Origin: Phoronis australis
Lineage: Eukaryota > Phoronida > Phoronidae
DNA: 64,000 bases
Direction of reading: 5' to 3'
NCBI GenBank assembly: GCA_002633005.1
Contig: NMRA01000691.1
Span: 1-64,000, forward strand
The notes under the pieces were generated by a model. It was not told the origin of the DNA and did no database searches. It saw only the letters and a program-made list of their open reading frames with translations. Below, in pieces: positions 55,691 through 64,000 of this stretch (positions are counted from its first letter, which is position 1; each line of letters starts with the position of its first letter). The position numbers and the translations under genes are program-made.

Positions 55691-58228
55691 TTGTTAACCC
55701 TTATTACTTGGTTAGAGGATGTTATAAGGATCCAAGAAGTACCTACTCCATAACTAATACACGATCCGTCCTCGAAAAAAGTTTAAATGAACGCGCCACT
55801 CACGATTCGCACCCGAAGAACCACCGCCATTTTGAACTTGCCGCGAACCCCGAAGTACAATTCATTCAGGAACCCAGGCCGAGAAAACGCCGTCAGTGCA
55901 ACTGGAGCAGTGCCTGTACTGTTACCAGCCAGCAAACGGGGATAAAATAATCGACAGTTCGCCTTAATTTTAATAAAATCAAACTACGGACAATTTTATC
56001 GAATTTGCTGAAGAAATGTGGCGAATAAATTTTGACAGAAATTATTTTGCCAGACTCTTGACCGCAGCCTATCGGACCCGGTGCGGATCGAGACCAGACA
56101 CTGGCGAACGATAAATGCATGCGATTGCAAGCTGTTTTGTCGAAGTAAAATGGTCAAATCCTAAATGCTGCATGTATTCAAGGGTAGTTTCAGACACTTG
56201 CATGAAATTACGGGCTGGTTACTCCTGTGTCACCCTGCCGCGGCAGCCCTTAGTTAGCGTTAGTCACCAGTTACCAGTGAAGACTATCGTCAAAATACAG
56301 CTTGTTAGTAGGCCTATACAGCTTTGCGCCAAGGCTACCCTTAGGCCGAACTGGTCGCTGGCCACAGCGCTCGCTCAAACGAGGTTTATTTAGAACTTGG
56401 GTACTTCGGGCGAACTGTGCAAAGTTGTTGGCTTTCAATAGAGATTTTCCCAGACTTTGTATGAGCGCACCAAGCCTAAAAGAATGGGGGGCTGGAATTT
56501 TTGGGAATGTCTATCTTTTACTATAAGATTCAGTGGGTATGTTCAGAGCTATGAATTGCAGACTCTAAATTTTGGTACTTCCTGTTTTCTAGTGGAATAT
56601 TGTCTCATTTTCTACTTTTTTCGGAATTCGTGCTTCTGTAACTGAGGCAGACCTTTTTCCAGTTCACCAAACAGGGGCTCGTACGACCACATAAGTATGA
56701 CAAGTCCAATACAACATGTTATTTTTTATTCATTAACCCAAAATGATTCAATTTTTTAACATAATAAGTAACTTAAAATGCACAATACTTTACAACATTT
56801 AGCATTACAAACACTATTCAACAGCAACAGTTTCCATGATGTGAAAGTGGACATACATGTAACTTTTACCATGGTGACGGAATAGTGTTTCCTTACACCA
56901 GAATTTGACAAGCATCATTTAAAAAATATGAAGTTGCAAGGAACAAGAATTATAGGCTTGAAGCTTCACAATCCAACATAGCTTATTTCTCAAATTAAGA
57001 TCATATTGTTGACTTGATAACCTGAATTAAGAAGCAATAAGTTACAAAACATGACTTTAAACCAATTGAGACTTAAAATTTAGTAAAATATGAATCGTTT
57101 TGTGACACCGAATCAAGTCTTGAACAGCAGTTGACAGTTAAACAAAAAAACATTTCAAAATTATTTCAAATATTTTTTAGCTTAGTGTAAGATCACCTGA
57201 ATGGGAAATTTACAGTAAAATAATTCGAATATATCTTATATTTTGCACAAAAAACACGTGAATTGAACAAAGTTTCTTTTTTGTAGCAACGTTTGTCAAA
57301 ATGTATCAACGTTAAATCTTCACAAATTACAAAGTAGCCGATTGAACATGCCTTTCAGTTCACCAAAAGTCGCTATGTTGTCGGTGCCGCCAGAAATGAG
57401 ACGAAGTCCAACGGGAATTGTGAGCACATTTATCATTTAATGAGTAACAACTGCGAGGCTGAAATTTGGTGAATTCTGTTAAATCGTGCAGAATAGTAAG
57501 TAAAGATATGTCTAACTAAATTTCACCGTAATTTGTTGGCGAAAACAATTTACACAAAGTTTTAAAGTCGTAACTTATCCCGCTGTCCTCCAGTATGGCC
57601 GACGCGATCCAAACAAAGTGACCCAAATTTCGCCACAAAACTTGCAATAATTTTACACTGCTTGCCCCGATTTTGAGACTTTTTCGATTTTTACTGAGTA
57701 GAATGTACTACCTTTCCGATGATAGCAAAGTACTTTTTCAGAACGAGAAAAAAAAATAAAACCGAAAAAAATTGGTTCGACCCATATTGGTTCCTAGGTT
57801 CGACCGGCCTACGTAAGGAACTTAACACCAATGCTATTTTAACATACTAAGTACGCGTAACATTCCAAAAAAATCAACGACCACTAACTACAAACTATAA
57901 ATACACTACATATGCAAACGAATCACGAGATTTTACTAATAAAACAAAATAATGAAGACTTTTCGAGCAAGCCATAGCACATTCAGTTACAAGGAAAAAA
58001 TGGCGGCGTTCAGGACAAGTTCCTGAACTGATGAGCCGGAAATGTGAGTACGGAAATAACCGATGACAGCCGGTAATTATACGCTCACAGAGAAGGGTCA
58101 AATACTGTTAAAAATCGCTTTTGGCAAGAAAGACGAAAAGAATATAAAGAAAAGGTGTCGAAAATACGAATTTATGTAGTAAGTATTTTCGGATACTGGA
58201 ACCACATGGGCAGTTTGAGAGAAGGACT
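55691..58228. other. DNA of about 2.5 kb inserted in the LINE
   Basis: Lies between the FTWHN block (58229 side) and the SDHAAV block (55690 side) of one endonuclease domain. It contains a diverged repeat (57560-57780) shared with 6745-6940, and an exact YY1 consensus AAAATGGCGGC at 57997-58007 with a GCCGGAAATG ETS-like site 30 bp on. No transposase or terminal repeat was recognised, so the nature of the insert is unknown. Part of the missing endonuclease may be too diverged to see. Confidence 0.5.
57560..57780 (-). repeat. diverged repeat, partner of 6745-6940
   Basis: Same ordered blocks as at 6745-6940, including GACAGCGGGATAAGTTACGA on the minus strand. Confidence 0.6.
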
Positions 58229-58810
58229 TTAAAACCTTGGAACAAAGCCAGTAATCAATTCTACGTTGGGACTTAAAATACTATTATGCCATGTAAATTG
58301 TTTCTTACCAGGTTGTTGATACCTCCAAATATCAAAAAAATTATACTTTTCGGATAAATTATTTATAGGGTCTATAACAACTTTCTTACAGCTTATGTCC
58401 CTCAGCCCCTGTTTGACAGTTATAATCCCCTCCACAGAAGATATTATTACTATAGTTGAGAAGCATTTTCATTGGGGCAGTAAATATTTAAAAAATACAA
58501 GTGGTATTGTCTAAATTGGCCTCCTCACACACATATCTGTCATCTTGATCTTGGCCAATAAATTTAAAATATTTGGCTCTGGAGCAGAGTATAGCAACTC
58601 CCCTACTACTGTATGTTGGGAACCATGAGAAGCAAAAATGTAACCATCCCATTCTAAAAACCAATTAGATAAAGTCTCTTCCGAACTATAGGTTTCTTCA
58701 ACGAAGGCTACATCAATCTTTTGTTTTTTATGGAAGTCAAAAAGATGATGTCTCTTTGCTTCATTGTTGAATCCCCTGCAATTTAAGGTAATACAGTTTA
58801 ATTTAACCAT
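58229..58810 (-). mobile_element. L1/Tx1-type LINE, ORF2 start and endonuclease N-terminal half
   Basis: The ATG at 58810 (minus) opens VKLNCITLNCRGFNNEAKRH, then KQKIDVAFVEETYSSEE and GYIFASHGSQ: the first strand (LNCRG), the catalytic Glu of xxxETY, and the GG/SH region of the EEP endonuclease. After frame damage near 58510, 58435-58229 reads EKYNFFDIWRYQQPGKKQFT then WHN, the DIWR...FTW end of the domain. The rest of the domain resumes at 55690. The start codon is supported because the LNCRG motif lies 10 residues in, the normal place for ORF2. Confidence 0.85.
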
Positions 58811-59111
58811 TACCTAACAAGAAACCCTTATCTACTTGACAGTACAATTTAAGGTAATACAGTTTAAATTAGCCATTATCTAACAAAAAACCCTTATCTA
58901 CTTGACAGTACAATTTAAGGTAATACAGTTTAGTTAAACCATTATCTAAAAAGAAACCCCTTATCTACTTGACAGCACAATTTAAGGTATTACATTTTAA
59001 TTTAACCATTATCTAACAAGAAACCCTTATCTACTTGACAGTACAATTTAAGGTAATACGGTTTAATTTAACCATTATCTAACCCTAAACCCTTATCTAC
59101 TTGACAGTACA
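58787..59111 (-). repeat. 66-bp tandem units each carrying the LINE ORF2 start
   Basis: CCCTTATCTACTTGACAGTA recurs at 58825, 58891, 58958, 59024 and 59090, a period of 66 (once 67). On the minus strand each unit contains an ATG followed by VKLNCITLNC-like codons, then a TAG about four codons later. 66 bp is 22 codons, so units stay in phase. The real ORF2 is the last unit, where the sequence continues as RGFNNE. Unit variants include MANLNCITLNC and MVKLKCNTLNC. Confidence 0.92.
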
Positions 59112-59384
59112 AGCTGAAGTAAAATAATATGACATTTCCAAAATTAATTGTAACAATATGCCAGTAATTGACACATGCACTCACACATTCATACAATTTA
59201 ACTACAACACAAAACTAAACTGAAAGTGTCCGTGAATTTCATGACCGTCTTCAATCGTTCTTCAATCGGATAGAAGTTCAAAAGTCGTCAACCATTGTGT
59301 ATTTCCGACATCAAATATCAGACTCACACATGATAACCTTAATGTAGCCTAAAGTACATGATAATGTGTTAAACAAATCACCTG
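59112..59384 (-). other. probable LINE 5' region or junction with the Ty3/gypsy relic
   Basis: Non-coding. The LINE 5' end should lie here, because Ty3/gypsy RT sequence resumes at 59385. No clean junction or target-site duplication was visible. Confidence 0.4.
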
Positions 59385-59725
59385 TAGTAAGAATTTTGTT
59401 CTGTTGCTCGTCACAGTAACTTTATAATCACCACACATTCTAATTTGACTTTTGGATTTCACAATATTGACCAAAGTTGTACCAGGAGACATGACGACTG
59501 AGGCTGTATCTCCTGGTGTAGTGAAAAATGGCCATAAATGATTGCTCGAAAAATAAGTAGGTCTGTTGCAAACATTCAGTCCGAAGTCAAAATTAGCTAA
59601 AGTTCGCGAGTGTGGCCATAAGCTTCCTGCCCTGCCGCTTTGAGATCCTAGCCATTCTCCGAGCAGTAAAGTTCAACGTGTTGTCGGGAGAACACCCTCA
59701 AGCACCACCAGCTCATCAGTCACAG
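59385..59725 (-). mobile_element. Ty3/gypsy relic: N-terminal part of RT
   Basis: The minus strand reads FFTTPGDTASVVMSPGTT, then LVNIVKSKSQIRMCGDYKVT. The xxRxCGDYKVTVN segment opens the RT of Ty3/gypsy elements and directly precedes the DLSHAYLQLE block found at 53553-53588 in the same orientation. The two were contiguous before the LINE inserted. Confidence 0.75.
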
Positions 59726-60213
59726 TATGGCTGTCAAGAAAAATTCCATTTAGACCTGTATTAATTCGACACTGACCTTTAAAGACTTTCTTGTTTTTAC
59801 ATTTCATATGGTGTGCAGGCATCAAACATTTAGTAAACCTTGAGCATTTGGTTCATTTTCAGTTTTCAATAAAGAGAAACGGCAGTTTTAGCAACCTTTC
59901 TTTCTAAATTGACGATTTATTTACTGTATTCAATCTATGCCTTAGGGTATTTTCAATATTGTAAGAGTGTTGCCCAAATTGCTGGTTATGTGATTCCCTG
60001 TTGAAATATGCAATTGGTGTTAGGAATACTTCCTTAGTCATTACAATTCCACAACGGCGGCTGGCGGCCGTCTTATATTTATAGATGACGTAAGCTGCAA
60101 AATTCATTTTGCCATACAAATTTAATACCTAACGCCAGTCTTAATTTACGTATAAAGATGCCCTGAAATATTTGACATCACTGTATTTCCAATGGAACAT
60201 GTGCGGCATAGTG
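59726..60213. other. intergenic, no gene recognised
   Basis: The minus frame at 59904-60119 has no domain. Confidence 0.4.
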
Positions 60214-60250
60214 TGACCTTGACCTTGACCTTTTCAAGTGCCCTTGACCT
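60214..60250. promoter_or_regulatory. array of nuclear-receptor half-sites
   Basis: TGACCT occurs three times head to tail without spacing (60214-60231) and a fourth time at 60245-60250. The minus strand reads AAGGTCAAGGTCAAGGTCA, which includes two TCAAGGTCA sites of the ERR/SF-1 type. It lies about 585 bp upstream of the second fucosyltransferase start. It could regulate that gene or be part of a dispersed repeat. Confidence 0.4.
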
Positions 60251-60828
60251 CCAATCACAAGAATGGTATCAGAATCGATTTTATCACACCTGAAAAGCTA
60301 TAGTTTGATGTATCAAATTATTTTAAAAGGCATTTATGGGTACTTGCCAATTTCTACATGTCCTATGGAGGCCAACTTGGATTTGAGGGATATGCCGGCA
60401 AAATCCAGCCCGGCATACAACTTTTTTGGATTCAGCACTCCAAAATTAGTTAAAATCAATTGTCAGATCTGCATTACCCTCAAATGTCCTCGACAGTCAT
60501 TTTTGCCAAATACTAGCCTGACTAAAAGACAAACTCGTGTTTCTTTTAAGAGAATCTTTAATTTATAACAATTTGTTCTTGGTATTTTTTCAAAACTACG
60601 TAAAATAGAAGCGAGTAAATTAGAATGAAAATAGCATATCTAAATATTTCAATTTTTAGACCAGTTCTGTGTATACTACTTTCATCTATGTACTGTCTAC
60701 AACCCAAATATAATGCTTTCTGGGATTGTCATTATTATCCTTGTATATTCTAAATGTTCTTCAATAAATATATATATATATATATATATATATCACCTTA
60801 AAATGACACACTGATGTTTTCGTTTCAG
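60251..60828. other. upstream region and intron of the second fucosyltransferase
   Basis: 60567-60660 matches 9241-9340 upstream of copy 1. A (TA)n microsatellite at about 60768-60793 lengthens this intron relative to copy 1. The acceptor TTTTCGTTTCAG ends at 60828. The open frame at 60263-60568 has no recognised domain. Confidence 0.55.
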
Positions 60829-60833
60829 GTGCG

Positions 60834-62042
60834 ATGGACCTCCGAACCAAATTTTCCATTGTTTTGATGGTGGGTGTGCTGCTAGTGTTTGTCTTATACT
60901 GCTATGCTCCTCCTCAGATGAACGTATTGAACGTCTTTGCCAGTGGAAAAGGTTTTGTTACCGACAACACCGTTGATGAAAACTTATCAAACAGTGATAC
61001 TGCGGAATCAAACACGTTAAGGAATCAGGTTACGCAGCCTGAGATTGTGAAACCCACTAAATTTACTATTATGGACTGGAACCCATTGTATCTGAGCTTA
61101 GAAAACGGTCTTCCCGAAAATTACAAAACGGGGAATTGCCTAGTTACCAGGGACAAGAGGTATTTGAACAAGAGCCACGCAGTTGTGATTGAGGTAAGAC
61201 GTGTACCCTATCTTAACACTTTACCGAAAGAGCGGGCACCATGGCAACGATGGTTGTACTTCAACGTTGAAAGTCCTTATTTTGCAATCTTAGATTATAA
61301 GGGCAGGTACAAAATGGAGGATTTCACCGGAAAAATAGCCTTTAATTGGTCCATGACGTATCGAAGAGATTCCCATGCACCAGTGTCATACGGCTGGAGA
61401 ATTAAAAGAGATAAGCCCATCAATATAACAAATGTTTTTAAGGACAAACAAAAACTAGTCGCGGCTATGATGAGCAATTGTAAGTATGTGCGAAATAGCA
61501 GGATAAAGTACATTAAAGAACTCCAAAAGCACACGACCGTCGACTTTTATGGTAAATGCGGTAATCTCAAGTGTGAGGGGCACTACAAAGCACACAGCTG
61601 TCCAAAGATTAAAAATTACAAGTTTTTCTTAACGTTCGAGAATTCAAACTGCCGAGACTATATCAGCGAAAAAATGTGGATGCAAGCGTTTGACAGTTAT
61701 ACAGTGCCAGTAGTAATGGGAGCTTACAAAGAGGACTATGTTAAGGTAGCACCTCCGAATTCTTTCATTCATGTTGATGATTTTGACTCCCCCAAGTCTC
61801 TCGCTCAATATTTAAATGTAGTTGGGAAAAACGAGAGCGCATACAATACATTCCATGCATGGCGTAAAGAGTGGACGTATCAATACGATTTTAGGATGTT
61901 GAGTAAAAAAGGATACGTGTGGAGAAGTGTGTGCGACGCTCTTAATAAAAGGTGGAATGAAAAACCCTCGTGGTATAACAGGATTACGGATTTTGAAAGT
62001 GAAAAGGACTGTTATCAAAATGCATGGATAAAGAAGAACTAA
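60834..62042 (+). CDS. alpha-1,3-fucosyltransferase, GT10 family, copy 2
   Basis: The product is a 402-residue type II membrane enzyme with the same layout as copy 1: MDLRTK, a membrane anchor (about residues 7-24), a stem two residues longer and largely different in sequence, and the GT10 catalytic domain. Motifs ESP (146-148), FYGKCG (238-243), FFLTFENSNCRDYISEKMW (264-282), VPVVMG (291-296) and PPNSFIHVDDF (307-317) are all intact. From the MDW at residue 80 onward only six residues differ from copy 1 (K for D, P for Q, T for A, N for T, S for T and T for A), all outside these motifs. Splice acceptor TTTCAG lies five bases before the ATG, as in copy 1. Both copies are uninterrupted and look functional. 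Different stems suggest possible differences in Golgi placement or partners, but that is inference. Confidence 0.97.
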   Translation: MDLRTKFSIVLMVGVLLVFVLYCYAPPQMNVLNVFASGKGFVTDNTVDENLSNSDTAESNTLRNQVTQPEIVKPTKFTIMDWNPLYLSLENGLPENYKTGNCLVTRDKRYLNKSHAVVIEVRRVPYLNTLPKERAPWQRWLYFNVESPYFAILDYKGRYKMEDFTGKIAFNWSMTYRRDSHAPVSYGWRIKRDKPINITNVFKDKQKLVAAMMSNCKYVRNSRIKYIKELQKHTTVDFYGKCGNLKCEGHYKAHSCPKIKNYKFFLTFENSNCRDYISEKMWMQAFDSYTVPVVMGAYKEDYVKVAPPNSFIHVDDFDSPKSLAQYLNVVGKNESAYNTFHAWRKEWTYQYDFRMLSKKGYVWRSVCDALNKRWNEKPSWYNRITDFESEKDCYQNAWIKKN

Positions 62043-63579
62043 TACTTCCATTACATGCATCCTTATGCATGGCGCGTTCATTTTTTTACTTGCATCTGAG
62101 TAAATTGGTTTTTTGCAAACTACATGTATAAGAAAGCAATTTTTTAGATTGGTCCAGTGTGTGTCTTTTTGAGGAGGCCAGCACTTCGTTGCTAAAGGTA
62201 AGTTAATCCACGCGTTTGTTATGGCTAACCAGTGAGTGTCATAAGGGTAATGCATCGCAAGCGGTCGCCAATACGTTATACGTACCTAAACTGTAGGCTG
62301 ATGAATCAGCTAAGCGACAACGTCATCACTTGCTCTTGTACAAATATATGTTGGATATAACTATGGCTTTGTTTGTAACTTAAAATTGAAACCTGCTTAT
62401 TTTTGAAATCCAAAAACAGTATTGTCATAGAAAGCAGTGCACCAAGTAAGCATCACAAAAAGTCCCCTCAAAGTAAGAATCAAAGAAAAAATTCCCTCTT
62501 TGAAAGAAATTCCGAGAAAAGTCCCCTTTTACAAGGTACAGGCACCTTTCTCCTCAAGTGAGTGAGGACTCTGATCCAATACTTTGACTTGCTGACAGCT
62601 TAAAGTGTCTTATCAATTGTCCAGCTCTTGGTAAACCGTCTCACTTCCTCGGCTTTCCCGCTATCCTCAAATACCATCAAAATACCCTGCTTTTTGAAAC
62701 ACGTATATTATCATTACTATTATAATTTCCGACATGGGGAATTACACCACCTCCAGAGGTCGTGTAGGTGAAAAGTAACACACGTAGGCCTACCTTATTT
62801 ATCAGTTTATTTTTTTAGTTCTAATAACCAAGAGTATTGCCAATTTTTGTAAAATGACAGTATGCAACAGTACATGTAACATAAACAAGACCAACGCGGG
62901 GCGTTGAAATGTGCATACAAATGCACCTCAAACGGTTTGCTTCTCTCTATTTGTATCATAAAAAATAGATAGTTCAGGGTGCATTAAAATGCGAAAGTTA
63001 CGTCCATTCTCAAAAATATTTGCCAAATGAAAATCAGTCAAAGAACTCCAAAGGTACAAAAGCAAACGTAAAAAAACAAACTGCCAATTTCAGTAGTCGA
63101 ATCCATCCATCTGCTTGCAAGGGGTTTTGCACATTTACAAACGCTGTACAGCCTTTGATACAAAAACTGTCACTAGTGGGCACCACATTAGTTAGACCAG
63201 TTTGAAAATTCACCTAAGTCAAGCTCTTTTCAGTAAACACACATCTGCCAATTTCGATAATGATCCCCTGCGTGGTTTGGCAGTTACAGAAGCAGAAGAC
63301 GAAAAGAGCCTAAAAATATTAAATGGCCACCAGTCAGTGCAGAATACATTGAATCCACCACAAAAAGGAAAAATGTTGTCGTTTTGATAGTCGAAATTTG
63401 TTAACTCAATTTCACGAAAAAGCATCAAGGAGCTCTGAATTTACAGAGCCAAAAGTAAAAAAAGAAGATTAGCCATCATTGAGAACAGCTGTAGTTGGAT
63501 CGGGCTGAAACTGGCCATCATCAGTTGCCATCTTTATAGGAACACATCTCCTAAATTTCCATACGTGTCAGAATTTTAC
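62043..63579. other. 3' flank of copy 2 and intergenic DNA
   Basis: Similarity with copy 1's flank is lost within about 15 bases of the stop. A segment at 62518-62575 weakly resembles 4487-4545. Frames at 63020-63428 show no domain. Confidence 0.4.
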
Positions 63580-64000
63580 ATGGCTGTCAACCAACTAGTT
63601 AGGTGTACACGTTACTACTGCTACACCTTGTGGTCAAATTGCGAAATAAGGAGACAGCTGGTGAGTTGGACTAAGTTAACCAATGTTCCTGTTGGCCAAA
63701 TGGCAAAACGATCAGAATGGATGTCAACCAACTGGTTAGGTGTACATGTTACTACTGCTACACCTGGTGGTCAAATCGTAAAACTATCCCAAAAAAGAGT
63801 TAGTTGGTTAGTTGGCTGACATTCGACATTCAATAGCTGCCCCACCTGGTTCTCATGTCGTATTGCTATACAGACAGCTAGTTAGTTTCCAGACATCCAA
63901 CATCCAATACCTGCCACACCTGGTGGTCAACTTTCAAAACTATGCAAAGTGACAGTCAGTTGGTTAGTTGGTTGACATCCATGTGAGACATCGTGAGATG
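63580..64000. repeat. GTTGGTTG palindromic repeat family, several units to the window end
   Basis: Units occur in both orientations: GTCAACCAACTAGTTAGGTG at 63586 and its near copy at 63723 (137 bp apart), and GTTAGTTGGTTAGTTGGCTGA near 63799, again near 63879 and 63951. Between them lies the CTACACCTGGTGGTCAAA segment. The same family is at 7377-7510 and 8199-8312. The array runs off the window. Confidence 0.85.

Noticed and set aside
58787-59111. Regularly spaced repeats that could suggest a CRISPR array
   Set aside because: The units are contiguous 66-bp tandem copies without unique spacers, in an animal genome, and they contain the start of a LINE ORF.

Overview
The window is animal nuclear DNA. 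Evidence for this: GT-AG introns, THAP zinc fingers, a P-element/THAP9-like transposase relic, CR1-type and L1/Tx1-type LINEs, a Ty3/gypsy relic, a tRNA-derived SINE with a Pol III A box and B box, many microsatellites, and long AT-rich intergenic stretches. The mixture of repeats, the frequent TACATGTA/ACATGTA words and signs of high heterozygosity (contig ends that overlap as unmerged near-identical copies around single N bases) suggest a marine invertebrate. I cannot assign a phylum from the sequence alone.

Only two genes look fully intact. They are paralogous alpha-1,3-fucosyltransferase genes (GT10 family, Golgi type II membrane proteins) at 9368-10570 and 60834-62042, both on the plus strand, about 50 kb apart. 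Each has an uninterrupted coding exon that starts a few bases after a splice acceptor, so each must have at least one unseen 5' exon. Their catalytic regions are about 97% identical at the DNA level, while the N-terminal stems and the sequence just after the stop codons have diverged. This pattern points to gene conversion or selection confined to the catalytic tract.

Nearly everything else is transposon debris. 0-9 kb: an L1/Tx1 LINE RT remnant (minus), a 14-bp satellite, a THAP exon (minus), a palindromic repeat family and an 18-bp minisatellite. 10.9-15.5 kb: an inverted repeat, a broken THAP finger, one arm of a foldback element and a LINE 3' fragment. 16.2-18.9 kb: a P-element/THAP9-like transposase relic that keeps splice sites but has lost its catalytic core. 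20.3-22.5 kb: a foldback element with arms of about 690 bp. 22.7-23.8 kb: a CR1-like LINE 3' end (minus). 24.6-32.4 kb: three copies of a DNA element with terminal inverted repeats and a conserved ORF of about 70 codons. 30.9-39.3 kb: MITEs, another local repeat family, a LINE tail with zinc-knuckle and PD...E motifs, and the SINE. 42.6-46.9 kb: pieces of a RecQ-like helicase gene with an opposite-strand transposon-like gene inside its intron. 49.2-50.6 kb: a LINE endonuclease fragment doubled at an N join. 52.7-59.7 kb: a Ty3/gypsy relic split by an L1/Tx1 LINE, which is itself split by about 2.5 kb of other DNA. 63.6-64 kb: the palindromic repeat family returns.

The best candidates for something not yet described are the helicase plus nested opposite-strand gene (42.6-46.9 kb), the TIR element family with its conserved short ORF (24.6-32.4 kb), and the 66-bp in-frame tandem units that repeat the start of a LINE ORF2 (58.8-59.1 kb). 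All of these calls come from reading translations and aligning by eye; no database search was run.
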